The notes under the pieces are model-generated. The model was not told the DNA's origin and did not search any database. It saw only the letters and a list, made by a program, of their open reading frames with translations. Positions 1 through 7,565 of a stretch of 12,065 nucleotides of DNA are shown in pieces. How positions within the stretch are numbered: the first letter of the stretch is position 1; the number at the start of each line of letters is the position of its first letter. The DNA is from Bacteroidales bacterium (GTDB lineage Bacteria > Bacteroidota > Bacteroidia > Bacteroidales > UBA4181): the NCBI GenBank assembly GCA_031259205.1, contig JAIRLS010000005.1, positions 1 to 12,065 of the forward strand, in the 5' to 3' direction. The position numbers and the translations under genes were made by a program.

Positions 1-81
1 ACGGAAAAAGAGACGAAAAAACTGTACGAACAGATAGGTCGCTTGAATATGCAAGTAGAGTTTCTAAAAAAAAAGTTGTAG
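1..81 (+). CDS. IS3-family transposase OrfA, C-terminal end (partial)
   Basis: The first frame is open from the left edge and stops with TAG at 79-81, giving 26 residues rich in Lys, Glu and Leu that end in LKKKL. In IS3-family elements OrfA is a small DNA-binding protein with an N-terminal helix-turn-helix and a C-terminal leucine-zipper coiled coil. This charged tail, with hydrophobic residues at heptad-like spacing, fits the end of that coiled coil. The identification rests mainly on position: it directly precedes a clear IS3-type OrfB in the -1 frame. The rest of OrfA and the left inverted repeat lie outside the window. Confidence 0.75.
   Translation, partial: TEKETKKLYEQIGRLNMQVEFLKKKL
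66..75 (+). promoter_or_regulatory. Programmed -1 ribosomal frameshift site (A_AAA_AAG)
   Basis: A run of nine A followed by G (66-75) contains the heptamer A AAA AAG in the orfA reading frame (codons 70-72 and 73-75), four codons before the end of orfA counting the stop. The -1 frame has no stop from here through the orfB start at 111, so slippage would give a continuous OrfAB fusion, the active transposase in IS3 elements. The motif and the open frame are seen directly. That it works in this element is inferred from the family. Confidence 0.8.
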
Positions 82-110
82 AAAAATATTCAATAAAGAC
101 ACGGCACAAC

Positions 111-842
111 ATGATAGAAGAAGGACATTTGAATTTGAGTATAGTTCAGCAATGCAGATTGTTAGGGATAAGTCATTCGGGATATTATTATGTTCCGGCA
201 ACAGAAAGTACGAGGAACTGGCAAATAATGCAAGCTATAGATAAAATCCATTTGGATTATCCATTTTATGGATTTCGTCGAATACAGGTAGCCCTTCACG
301 AATATGGTTTTGAAGTTGGCAAGAAATTGATAATAAGACTGATGAAATTAATGGCAATAGATACGATTTATCCTAAACCCAAAACGACAATTCAATCGCC
401 AACCCATACAGTGTACCCTTATTTACTGCGAGGTTTAGAAGTGAATCGCTGTAACTATGTATGGGAAATGGATATAACATACATATCAATGGCAAAAGGA
501 TTTATGTATTTAAGTGCAATAATAGATGTAAACAGTCGCTACGTTTTGAGTTGGGATATATCCAACACAATGGAAGCAGCGTGGTGCAGAGATATTGTAG
601 CACAGGCAATCGCTCAACACGGGAGGCCGGAGATTTTCAATACTGATCAGGGCAGTCAATTTACCAGTGAACTTTTCACGAGTTATTTACTTGACAATAA
701 AATAAAAATCAGTATGGATGGACGTGGACGAGCCACCGACAACATTTATATAGAACGACTTTGGCGTAGTGTAAAACAGGAAAAAATCTATCCGAATGCC
801 TGCGAAACAGGAAGTGAACTTTACAGAGGATGGAAGGGATGA
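111..842 (+). pseudogene. IS3-family transposase OrfB, C-terminally truncated
   Basis: This is the catalytic integrase-like half of an IS3-family transposase. The N-terminal part (residues 1-110) carries the HTH_21-type segment with the YPFYGFRRI motif. The rve core follows with all three DDE residues: D121 in WEMDITYI, D179 in NTDQGSQF and E215 in NIYIERLW, with 35 residues between the last two as the family requires. The reading stops at residue 243, just after SELYRG. Family members normally continue for roughly 35-40 more residues with a YNxxRxHxSLxxxTP segment, which is absent in all frames here. The right inverted repeat is not seen either, so the IS is probably dead at this end. The ATG at 111 is the start for stand-alone OrfB; the functional product would come from frameshifting at 66-75. 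The gene is visibly A/T-richer than the chromosomal genes to its right. Confidence 0.85.
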
Positions 843-987
843 AACGCGACATATATTAGTGACACAAACAGGCGACAAAACCTGTGTATTCGAGTCGACC
901 GCTCCGGAAGGCGCGAAATGGACTTATAAGCCCAAGTCCTCCTCATTTTCCCCGCAAGCAGCCGTTCGCGCTAAAAGATTTTACTAA
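835..987 (+). pseudogene. 3' remnant of an interrupted unidentified gene
   Basis: After the IS coding sequence breaks off, a different frame stays open to a TAA at 985-987 and is followed at once by a strong terminator. That is what the end of a real gene looks like. The roughly 50 residues (containing HILVTQTGDKTCVFES and ending RAKRFY) have a normal composition and G/C-richer codons than the IS. I do not recognise the family. The 5' part of the gene is not between the IS and this tail, so the IS or a later deletion has removed or displaced it. The ATG at 796 that opens this frame lies inside the transposase and is unlikely to be a natural start. Confidence 0.4.
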
Positions 988-1008
988 CACCCTGACCGCA
1001 TCGATTGG

Positions 1009-1047
1009 GTAAAAAACCGCTTCCGTAAAGGGGCGGTTTTTATTTTT
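1009..1047 (+). terminator. Intrinsic terminator
   Basis: AAAAACCGC at 1012-1020 is perfectly complementary to GCGGTTTTT at 1033-1041. The stem extends inward by two G-T wobbles and a C-G pair to a six-base loop (1024-1029). The T-rich tail TTTTTATTTTT follows at 1037-1047. It lies 24 bases after the stop of the gene remnant and insulates lepB from transcription entering from the IS side. Confidence 0.9.
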
Positions 1048-1075
1048 CGGTTCAACGCTGACGGCAGCTTCTCAG

Positions 1076-1108
1076 CCTGCCGGAGTTTTCAAGTACCGGA
1101 AAGGCAGG
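1076..1108 (+). repeat. Bulged inverted repeat upstream of lepB
   Basis: CCTGCC (1076-1081) pairs with GGCAGG (1103-1108). The adjacent GG (1082-1083) can pair with CC (1096-1097), leaving a five-base bulge on the right arm and a twelve-base loop. There is no T-run after it, so it is not a standard terminator. It sits between the terminator and the lepB promoter. No role can be assigned. Confidence 0.45.
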
Positions 1109-1145
1109 TAAATATCAAAATATTTAAAAATATTTCGACGGTGAA

Positions 1146-1176
1146 TTGAAAAATCAATTATAATTAATTAATTTTG
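1146..1176 (+). promoter_or_regulatory. Bacteroidota-type promoter of lepB-dnaB
   Basis: TTG at 1146-1148 and TAATTTTG at 1169-1176 match the Bacteroidota sigma-ABfr consensus (TTTG/TTG, about 20 bases, TAnnTTTG) with a 20-base spacer. Transcription would start near 1181-1183, giving a leader of less than 20 bases before the lepB ATG at 1199. Just upstream, two AAAATATTT tracts ten bases apart (about 1117-1135) could act as an A/T-rich upstream element. Confidence 0.7.
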
Positions 1177-1198
1177 CCGCGATTTCAACTCGTCCTCT

Positions 1199-2644
1199 AT
1201 GAAGCAAAAGAAAGATATTCCACAGGATTCCGACAAACAGGGCCTCTTCCGGTATATAAAATTGCCGAGCAATAAATATTTCAGATTCGGTCTCGTTGCG
1301 TTTTTGTACTTGCTGTGGTCGTATTGGGTAGGCAACTGGTGGTTGTTGCTGGGCCTTCCCATTCTTTACGACGTATATGTCAGTAAAAAAGTCAACTGGA
1401 CATTCTGGAAAAAGCGCAATGGCCCCAACAGCCGGGTGGTAGAATGGCTGGACGCCTTGATATTTGCAGTGATTGTCGTCACCCTGATCAATATTTTCAT
1501 CTTCCAGAATTACAAGATTCCGACCGGTTCAATGGAAAGAACGCTTCAAATAGGCGACCACCTGTATGTGAGTAAATTAAAATACGGGCCGAAAATTCCC
1601 AATACGCCGATTTCTTTTCCTTTTGCCCAAAACATCATGCCGTTGACCAAATCCACCAAATCGTATGTGGAATGGATAAAATGGCCGTATAAACGGCTGA
1701 AAGGCTTTACCCATGTGAAAAACGACGATAATGTTGTTTTCAATTTTCCCGAAGGCGATACCGTACTGCTGGAATATCCGTCGGAGAACTATTACGCTTT
1801 ATTGCGACGTCATGCCGAAGTACTGGAGGAACGCGACAGAAGCTCGGCGGAAGCGGTGAAAGCCTTTGCGTATTATACCGACATGGCGAGAAAACAAATA
1901 CTGAACGAATACGCATTTGTGGTACGGCCGGTGGACAAATGCGATAATTACATCAAACGGTGTATTGCCATTCCGGGCGATACGCTGAAAATAACCAACT
2001 CGAACGTCTTTGTCAACGGAAAACCGCAAGCCCCCCACGAATTTATACAGCATCGCTATACAGTACAGACCGACGGCACGCCGATTAACAACAAAACGCT
2101 GGAACGGCTTAATATCTACAAAAGCGATGTAAGAAGCAACGGCAACCAGTACAGTATTCCATTGATCGAAGCCAATCTTGAAGCCGTGAAGAAATTAGGC
2201 AATGTGATTTCGGTAGAAAAACAACTGCGACCGGAAGGCTTGTACGACAGCGAAATTTTCCCTCATCATCCGCGTTATTCATGGAATGTCGATAACCTGG
2301 GGCCGCTGTGGATACCGAAAAAAGGTTCCACCGTGAAGATTGACACCTCCAATATCGTTTTGTACACACGCATCATAACAGCATACGAGCATAATACGCT
2401 GGACGTCAAAAACGGAGACATCTTTATCAACGGAGCTAAAGCAGACAGCTACACCTTTGCAATGGATTATTACTGGATGATGGGCGATAACCGGCACGAC
2501 TCGTCCGATTCGCGGTTCTGGGGTTTCGTACCGGAAGATCATATTGTCGGGGCGCCCCGTATCGTCTGGTTATCATTGAATAAAGAAAAAACTTTCCCCT
2601 TTAATATCCGCTTCAACCGCATGTTCCGGCTGGCCGGCAAATAA
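1199..2644 (+). CDS. lepB: Signal peptidase I (LepB)
   Basis: Membrane-bound serine/lysine endopeptidase that removes signal peptides from exported preproteins on the outer face of the inner membrane. Hydrophobic stretches at about residues 28-60 (one or two helices) and 85-103 are membrane segments. The catalytic serine is S111 in the box YKIPTGSMERTL. The general-base lysine is K253 in YIKRCIAIPGD. The conserved C-terminal box is MMGDNRHDSSDSRFWG (about residues 423-438). At 481 residues it is longer than E. coli LepB (324) because of a large insertion of about 120 residues between the Ser and Lys boxes plus a second one before the last box. Long forms like this are usual in Bacteroidota, so I do not take it as odd. 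The ATG is preceded by a close promoter rather than a Shine-Dalgarno sequence, as is common in this phylum. dnaB follows after 25 bases, probably in the same transcript. Confidence 0.95.
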   Translation: MKQKKDIPQDSDKQGLFRYIKLPSNKYFRFGLVAFLYLLWSYWVGNWWLLLGLPILYDVYVSKKVNWTFWKKRNGPNSRVVEWLDALIFAVIVVTLINIFIFQNYKIPTGSMERTLQIGDHLYVSKLKYGPKIPNTPISFPFAQNIMPLTKSTKSYVEWIKWPYKRLKGFTHVKNDDNVVFNFPEGDTVLLEYPSENYYALLRRHAEVLEERDRSSAEAVKAFAYYTDMARKQILNEYAFVVRPVDKCDNYIKRCIAIPGDTLKITNSNVFVNGKPQAPHEFIQHRYTVQTDGTPINNKTLERLNIYKSDVRSNGNQYSIPLIEANLEAVKKLGNVISVEKQLRPEGLYDSEIFPHHPRYSWNVDNLGPLWIPKKGSTVKIDTSNIVLYTRIITAYEHNTLDVKNGDIFINGAKADSYTFAMDYYWMMGDNRHDSSDSRFWGFVPEDHIVGAPRIVWLSLNKEKTFPFNIRFNRMFRLAGK

Positions 2645-2669
2645 TACTGTACCGGTAATACTATCAAAA

Positions 2670-4211
2670 ATGGCTAAATCCCCCGGAAAACAGGCAATAA
2701 CAGACGTCACTCGCATTATCGGCGTGGAAGCCGGCAAACTTCCTCCGCAGGCAATCGACATGGAGGAATACATCCTGGGCGCCATCATGCTCGAAAAAAA
2801 CGCTATCTTTGAAGTCATCGAATTCCTCAAGCCGGATTGTTTCTACAAAGAAGCCCATGCCAAGATTTATCAGGCCGCTATCGATCTTTCCTCCCGCGAA
2901 GAACCGATAGACCTTAATACCGTTACCCACGAGCTTCGTAAAAAGAATGCGCTTGAAGAAGTCGGAGGCACCTACTTTCTGGCACAGATGACCAACAAAG
3001 TGATGTCGGCGGCCAATATCGACTATAACGCACGCATCGTCCATCAAAAATACATCCAGAGAGAATTGATCCGGATTGCGACGGAAGTCCAGAAAAAAGC
3101 CTTCGATGAAGCCGCCGATGTGGATGAACTGCTCAACAGCGCCGAACAGTCCATCTTTGACATTTCCCAGGGAAATCTCAAAAAAGACGCACAATCCATT
3201 ACTTCTCTGTTGCAAAGAGCTTTAACTATTATAGAGGAAATCCCCAAAGGAACGCTGCTCGGCATCCCGTCCGGGTTTACGACGCTGGACAGGATTACCT
3301 CCGGATGGCAGCCGACGGATTTGGTGATTGTCGCCGCACGTCCCGCCATGGGGAAAACGGCGTTTGCCCTGTCGATGGCGAGAAACATGGCGGTCGATCA
3401 TCAATGCGGCGTAGCCCTGTTCTCGCTGGAAATGTCGGCCATCCAACTGGTCTTGCGTCTGCTTTCGGCAGAAACAGGCTTGGATATGGAAAAAATACGT
3501 AACGGGAAATTAGAAAAAGAAGACTGGGACGTCCTCTACCGGAAAATCACTTCCCTGCAAGAAGCGCAAATTTTTATCGACGATACCCCAGCCCTTTCGG
3601 TATTTGAATTTCGCGCCAAATGCAGACGGCTTGTACAACAGCACCACATCAAAATAGCCATCGTGGACTACCTGCAATTAATGACATGGACCGGCGACAC
3701 CAAAGGCAACCGCGAACAGGAAGTTTCCAACATATCCCGCTCGCTCAAGGCCATTGCCAAAGAACTGGATATCCCCGTCATAGCCCTTGCACAGGTAAAA
3801 CGCGAAGCCACCTCCACCGACCGGAAAATACATAAACGACCGCAGTTACAGGATCTGCGCGAATCGGGCGCTATCGAACAGGACGCCGACATCGTTGTCT
3901 TTATACACCGCCCCGAATATTACGGCTTTGAAGAAGACGAAAACGGCAACTCCCTGCGCGGCATCGCCGAAATCATTATCGGCAAGCACCGCAATGGCCC
4001 CACCGGAACAATTCTCCTTAAATTCCAGTCGCAAATCGTCAAATTTATCGAACTTGAAGAAATCATCGAAATCGGCGAAATCGGCGAAACCATAACCCTC
4101 CAGTCTAAACTCAATGAAGACGCCGCAGATACCGACGACGCCAAAACTTTCGAGACTTCCGCTTTCCCTTCTCCCGGCATACCTTCCGACAGAGAAGCGC
4201 CGCCGTTCTGA
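2670..4211 (+). CDS. dnaB: Replicative DNA helicase DnaB
   Basis: Hexameric 5'-to-3' helicase that unwinds DNA at the replication fork and works with primase. The N-terminal DnaB domain (about residues 25-130, from PPQAIDMEEYILGAIM) is followed by a linker and the RecA-like C-terminal ATPase domain (about 195-465). Walker A is ARPAMGKT (223-230), the catalytic glutamate is E254 in FSLEMS, and Walker B is IAIVDYLQLM with D333. The DLRESGAIEQDAD motif is at 395-407. The arginine-finger hairpin GKHRNGPTG has K439 and R441. At 513 residues it is normal for Bacteroidota, with no intein. The variable tail after residue 465 is acidic and contains a short Ile-Gly-Glu duplication. The start lies 25 bases after lepB with no promoter box between, so cotranscription is likely. 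Confidence 0.96.
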   Translation: MAKSPGKQAITDVTRIIGVEAGKLPPQAIDMEEYILGAIMLEKNAIFEVIEFLKPDCFYKEAHAKIYQAAIDLSSREEPIDLNTVTHELRKKNALEEVGGTYFLAQMTNKVMSAANIDYNARIVHQKYIQRELIRIATEVQKKAFDEAADVDELLNSAEQSIFDISQGNLKKDAQSITSLLQRALTIIEEIPKGTLLGIPSGFTTLDRITSGWQPTDLVIVAARPAMGKTAFALSMARNMAVDHQCGVALFSLEMSAIQLVLRLLSAETGLDMEKIRNGKLEKEDWDVLYRKITSLQEAQIFIDDTPALSVFEFRAKCRRLVQQHHIKIAIVDYLQLMTWTGDTKGNREQEVSNISRSLKAIAKELDIPVIALAQVKREATSTDRKIHKRPQLQDLRESGAIEQDADIVVFIHRPEYYGFEEDENGNSLRGIAEIIIGKHRNGPTGTILLKFQSQIVKFIELEEIIEIGEIGETITLQSKLNEDAADTDDAKTFETSAFPSPGIPSDREAPPF

Positions 4212-4488
4212 CTTCCCGTCAGGACAGGCAAAGAATGTGACTGTTAACATATCCGTTATCAAAAATAATCCCTGCATTTGCAGTAAAAAAAGATTTAGCC
4301 CGAATAGTCCGGTTTTGTTTTTTTGATAAAACCGCTTATCTTTCTTCCGTAAAAAAAACTTTTTTTCATTTCATACGCGCTTGGAAAACCGAAGTTTTTC
4401 ATGTAGTTTTGCAAACACTTTTCCATGACGGGTTTCCCTGTCAATAGAAAGTTAGTACAGTGAATAATCATAAATAAATTTTAATGGT
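4212..4488. other. Intergenic region between dnaB and the phosphoesterase
   Basis: This stretch has no convincing gene. It contains a small hairpin CTGCA-TT-TGCAG (4272-4283), an inverted repeat CGGTTTT/AAAACCG (4310-4316 and 4328-4334) with a T-rich loop, an A-run/T-run palindrome (4351-4366), and the promoter at 4381-4411. The CGGTTTT repeat could end dnaB transcription, but no T-run follows its second arm, so I do not call it a terminator. Confidence 0.6.
4381..4411 (+). promoter_or_regulatory. Bacteroidota-type promoter of the phosphoesterase gene
   Basis: TTG at 4381-4383 and TAGTTTTG at 4404-4411 are separated by 20 bases, a full match to the Bacteroidota consensus. The predicted start near 4416 leaves a leader of about 70 bases before the ATG at 4489, longer than the other leaders in this window. 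Confidence 0.65.
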
Positions 4489-5562
4489 ATGAAAAAGTTT
4501 CTTTTTACTTGGGTATGTATTTTGGGGTTCATCCATGTTTCGGCACAGTCCGAAAAGACTTATGCGCCTCCCCAATTGAGCGACGCCGGTTCGTGGTCAA
4601 TGATTTTGCTGCCCGATCCGCAGACTTATGTCAAATTTGATTACAACCAGCCGCTGTTCGAATTGATGACAGCATGGATTGTAAGGTATATCGAACCGTT
4701 GAATATAGGTTTTGTCCTGTGTACCGGCGATTTGGTCGAACAGAATGGGCTTCTCAATCCGGATGGCGTCCGTGTCAATCAGCCCAGTAAATCGCAATGG
4801 GAATCGGTAGCGCGGTCGTTCGGTCGACTGGACGGGAAAGTTCCCTATATTCTGGCGACGGGTAATCATGACTACGGCTTTCTATCGGCAGAAAACCGGA
4901 AAACCAGTTTCGACAAGTATTTTCCGGTAGACAAAAACTGGTTAAACCAGCGTTTGCTGCGCGAGGTGGGAACCGACAGCGAAGGGATGCCTACTTTGGC
5001 AAATGCGACGTTTGAGTTCATTTCGCCTCATGGAAAAAAGTTTCTGATTCTGGTGCTGGAGTTTGCTCCCCGCGATGAAACGTTAGAATGGGCAAAAAAA
5101 ACTATCGAACAGAAAAAATATACCGGTCATACCGTTATATTGCTCACACATTCCTATTTGAATGCACAAAATGAACATATCGAAAAAGAGGGTTACCGGT
5201 TGGAGGGTCCCAATTATGGAGCAGCCGTCTGGCAAAAACTCGTACAACCTTCCAAAAACATACAAATGGTGGTTTCCGGACATATTGGCAGCCCTGACAA
5301 CGCCAAAGCGCATCTGGCGTTTCGTACCGACTTGAACAGCGGCGGCAAAAAAGTTCACCAGATGACTTTCAACGCACAGGCGCTCGGCGGCGGATGGCAC
5401 GGCAACGGCGGCGACGGGTGGCTGAGAATACTGGAATTTTTGCCCGACGGGAAAACCGTAAAAGTAAAAACCTTTTCGCCGCTCTTTGCCGCCTCGCCTA
5501 CAACACAGCACTTCGCACGAAGAACAGAGCCGCATGACGAATTTACCTTTGTGTTGGAATAA
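4489..5562 (+). CDS. Exported calcineurin-like metallophosphoesterase
   Basis: A secreted or periplasmic protein of the metallo-dependent phosphatase superfamily; the natural substrate is unknown. Residues 1-20 are a signal peptide (MKKFLFTWVCILGFIHVSAQ) with a likely cut after AQ and no lipobox Cys. The metal-binding motifs appear in order: LLPDPQTY with D43 and Q45, CTGD (G80, D81), ATGNHDYG (N126, H127, D128), LTHS (H221) and VVSGHIGS (H265). Two differ from the textbook pattern: Q45 stands where many members have His (DxH), and the final motif reads GHIG instead of GHxH. At 357 residues it is one domain of ordinary size. It has its own promoter, is not closely linked to a neighbour, and context gives no substrate. 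The family call is firm; the activity (phosphodiesterase, monoesterase or other) is not. Confidence 0.85.
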   Translation: MKKFLFTWVCILGFIHVSAQSEKTYAPPQLSDAGSWSMILLPDPQTYVKFDYNQPLFELMTAWIVRYIEPLNIGFVLCTGDLVEQNGLLNPDGVRVNQPSKSQWESVARSFGRLDGKVPYILATGNHDYGFLSAENRKTSFDKYFPVDKNWLNQRLLREVGTDSEGMPTLANATFEFISPHGKKFLILVLEFAPRDETLEWAKKTIEQKKYTGHTVILLTHSYLNAQNEHIEKEGYRLEGPNYGAAVWQKLVQPSKNIQMVVSGHIGSPDNAKAHLAFRTDLNSGGKKVHQMTFNAQALGGGWHGNGGDGWLRILEFLPDGKTVKVKTFSPLFAASPTTQHFARRTEPHDEFTFVLE

Positions 5563-5578
5563 CATCAATGGAAAATGG

Positions 5579-5592
5579 CAATAAATTTATTG
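5579..5592. repeat. 14-base perfect palindrome CAATAAATTTATTG
   Basis: A perfect 14-base palindrome lies just after the phosphoesterase stop and about 100 bases before the cyd promoter box. A dimeric regulator could bind such a site, but A/T-rich palindromes also arise by chance. No second copy was noticed in the window. Confidence 0.3.
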
Positions 5593-5667
5593 AGCGGATT
5601 TTAGGAGGGATATGAAAAAAAATATTGAAGATTTTATGCGTTGCCCCTGCATTTTTTCACTTTCATT

Positions 5668-5698
5668 TTTTTTTATTCAAAATATTTTTTTACTTTTG
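5668..5698 (+). promoter_or_regulatory. Probable promoter of the DUF4492-cydAB operon
   Basis: TACTTTTG at 5691-5698 fits the Bacteroidota TAnnTTTG box. The upstream region at 5668-5670 offers only TTT within a long T-run, so the -33 element is weak. Transcription would start near 5704 and give a leader of about 20 bases. I see no FNR-type TTGAT-N4-ATCAA site here to explain oxygen control. Confidence 0.55.
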
Positions 5699-5723
5699 CC
5701 CTCGTTATTAGTTTCTATTCTCG

Positions 5724-5948
5724 ATGAAGACGCCGGCTTTCTTATATCATCTGTACACTTTTTATCGTGACGGTTTCAAAAACATGACCGTAGGGAGAAC
5801 GTTATGGATATTGGTGTTGATAAAGTTGTTCATTATGTTTGCTGTATTAAAAGTTTTTTTCTTTCCCGATTTTCTCAACAGCCGTTTTGACAATAATGAA
5901 AGCAAGGCGGATTATGTACGGCAGGAACTTTTAAAAATCAATCAATAA
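5724..5948 (+). CDS. DUF4492 family small membrane protein
   Basis: A 74-residue protein with one membrane helix at about residues 26-48 (LWILVLIKLFIMFAVLKVFF), a short N-terminal part containing FYRDGFKNMTVGRTLW, and a charged C-terminal tail. It matches, from memory, the DUF4492 family, typically encoded directly before cydA in Bacteroidota and some Campylobacterota. Here cydA begins 19 bases after the stop, so it is the first gene of the oxidase operon. Its function is not established. Position, size and a single helix suggest an accessory or assembly subunit of cytochrome bd comparable to CydX of E. coli, but that is inference and there is no sequence similarity to CydX. Confidence 0.85.
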   Translation: MKTPAFLYHLYTFYRDGFKNMTVGRTLWILVLIKLFIMFAVLKVFFFPDFLNSRFDNNESKADYVRQELLKINQ

Positions 5949-5967
5949 ATCTTTAATCAATCATTGT

Positions 5968-7521
5968 ATGGAAATATTATCATCATTAGTCGATTGGTCG
6001 CGAGCGCAGTTTGCTATGACGGCCATGTATCACTGGCTGTTTGTTCCGCTCACCTTGGGGTTGGGCGTTATCATGTCGGTGATGGAAACCCTGTATGTAA
6101 AAACAGGGAACGAGCAGTGGAAAAGAGCAGCCAAATTCTGGATGACTCTTTTCGGGATCAACTTTGCCGTAGGAGTCGCCACGGGTTTGATCCTTGAGTT
6201 TGAGTTCGGCACCAACTGGTCGAATTACAGTTGGTTCGTAGGTGACATTTTCGGTGCGCCGTTAGCGATTGAGGGAGTGGTGGCCTTCTTCATGGAAGCC
6301 ACATTTATCTCCATCATGTTTTTCGGCTGGAAACGGGTAAGCAAGAAGTTTCACCTTGCCTCCACATGGCTCACCGTGATCGGCGCTACCATTTCGTCGT
6401 TGTGGATTCTGGTAGCCAATGCATGGATGCAGTATCCTGCGGGTACTACTTTCAATCCCGAAACAGTGCGCAACGAAATGACCGATTTTTGGAGCGTCCT
6501 GTTTTCGCCGGTAGCGATGAACAAATTTTTCCACACGGTTATCTCGGCATGGGTATTGGGCAGCATCTTTGTCATCGGCATCAGTTCGTGGTTTCTTCTC
6601 AAGAAAAGGCAAACCGACTTTGCCCTGAAAAGCATCCGTATAGGAACCGTTTTCGGATTGATTTCGAGCATCATTCTGCTCGTCACAGGACATGGTTCCG
6701 CTTATCACGTGGCACAGCGCCAGCCCATGAAATTAGCCGTAATGGAAGGCCTGTACCACGGAAAAGAGAAAGCCGACCTTCAAGCATTCGCTATTCTCAA
6801 CACGTCGAAAACCTACGACAATACGGAAGACGAGTTTTTGCTGAGCATTCCGGTGCCCATACCCGGACTGCTGTCGTGGCTGGGTTATGACAACTGCAAC
6901 GCATTTGTGCCGGGCGTCAGCGACATTATCAAGGGAGGCTATCAGTTGCCGTCCGGCCAGACAGCCCTCTCTTTCGACGAGAAACAACGCCGCGGCAAAG
7001 AAGCCATCCGGTCGCTGTCGGATTTTCGTCAGGCTGCTGCCACAGGCGACGCCGAAGCCAAAGCCAAAGCCAAAGTCGGTCTGGATGAGAACTACGATTA
7101 TTTCGGCTACGGGTATATCGACAAAGCGGAAGACCTTATACCCAACATGCCGCTGGTATTCTACTCATTTCATATCATGGTGATTCTGGGCATGTATTTT
7201 ATCCTCTTTTTCATTGTTGTGGGCGTTTTAGTGTACCGCAAAAAATTTGAAAACATCAAATGGCTGCAAAAACTTGCTATCTGGACTATCCCGCTTGCCT
7301 ATGTTGCAGGTCAGACCGGATGGATCGTAGCGGAAGTAGGCCGTTATCCGTGGGCGATTCAGGAAGTATTGCCGTTGAATGCCGCTGTATCGAAGATATC
7401 CACCGGATCGGTGCAACTTACCTTTTTCCTGTTTTTGGCGCTGTTCTCCGTCCTGCTGGTGGCAGAACTGGGTATCCTGACGCGGCAAATCAAAAAAGGG
7501 CCTGAAGCCGAAGTTAATTAA
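5968..7521 (+). CDS. cydA: Cytochrome bd quinol oxidase subunit I (CydA)
   Basis: Haem-bearing subunit of the high-affinity terminal oxidase, which oxidises quinol and reduces oxygen to water at the inner membrane. Residues known from E. coli CydA can be placed with an offset of +3: H22 (axial ligand, E. coli H19) in TAMYHWLFVPLTLG, E102 and E110 in the APLAIEG...FFMEA stretch, H189 in KFFHTV and M404 in FHIMVILGM for haem b558, and K255 and E260 of the quinol-binding stretch QPMKLAVMEG. The GWIVAEVGRYPWAIQEVLP motif lies at 451-469. About nine membrane helices are expected from the hydrophobic profile. The periplasmic Q-loop region runs to about residue 392 and includes a run of Ala-Lys repeats (about 362-369) coded by GCCAAA repeats. 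Length (517) is close to E. coli CydA. It is in an operon with DUF4492 before it and cydB 44 bases after it. Confidence 0.97.
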   Translation: MEILSSLVDWSRAQFAMTAMYHWLFVPLTLGLGVIMSVMETLYVKTGNEQWKRAAKFWMTLFGINFAVGVATGLILEFEFGTNWSNYSWFVGDIFGAPLAIEGVVAFFMEATFISIMFFGWKRVSKKFHLASTWLTVIGATISSLWILVANAWMQYPAGTTFNPETVRNEMTDFWSVLFSPVAMNKFFHTVISAWVLGSIFVIGISSWFLLKKRQTDFALKSIRIGTVFGLISSIILLVTGHGSAYHVAQRQPMKLAVMEGLYHGKEKADLQAFAILNTSKTYDNTEDEFLLSIPVPIPGLLSWLGYDNCNAFVPGVSDIIKGGYQLPSGQTALSFDEKQRRGKEAIRSLSDFRQAAATGDAEAKAKAKVGLDENYDYFGYGYIDKAEDLIPNMPLVFYSFHIMVILGMYFILFFIVVGVLVYRKKFENIKWLQKLAIWTIPLAYVAGQTGWIVAEVGRYPWAIQEVLPLNAAVSKISTGSVQLTFFLFLALFSVLLVAELGILTRQIKKGPEAEVN

Positions 7522-7565
7522 CGAGTTAAATTTATTGGGATATAAAAATATTAAACTTATCAATT

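Larger units (their letters stand above)
1..835 (+). mobile_element. IS3-family insertion sequence, right-truncated fragment
   Basis: The end of orfA, the frameshift site and most of orfB form one IS3-family element entering from the left edge. Homology to the transposase fades at about base 825-838, where the protein reads SELYRG and then becomes unrelated. No inverted repeat can be recognised at that junction. The boundary is approximate: it marks where IS coding sense ends, not a defined IS terminus. Confidence 0.75.

Noticed and set aside
1199..2644. LepB length as a fusion or novel domain
   Set aside because: The extra residues between the Ser and Lys boxes are usual for long signal peptidases of Bacteroidota.
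2664..3215. 183-codon minus-strand frame over the start of dnaB
   Set aside because: It mirrors the dnaB coding sequence and shows no independent motif or promoter.
4310..4334. Terminator for dnaB
   Set aside because: The CGGTTTT/AAAACCG stem is only seven pairs, its T-run is in the loop, and no T-run follows the second arm.
5612..5770. Small 52-residue frame with AGGAGG just before its ATG, overlapping the DUF4492 start
   Set aside because: The AGGAGG lies only three bases from the ATG, the predicted cyd promoter is inside the frame, and its end overlaps the better-supported DUF4492 gene in another frame.
6366..6890. 174-codon frame within cydA
   Set aside because: It overlaps the conserved haem- and quinol-binding region of CydA in another frame and has no domain of its own.
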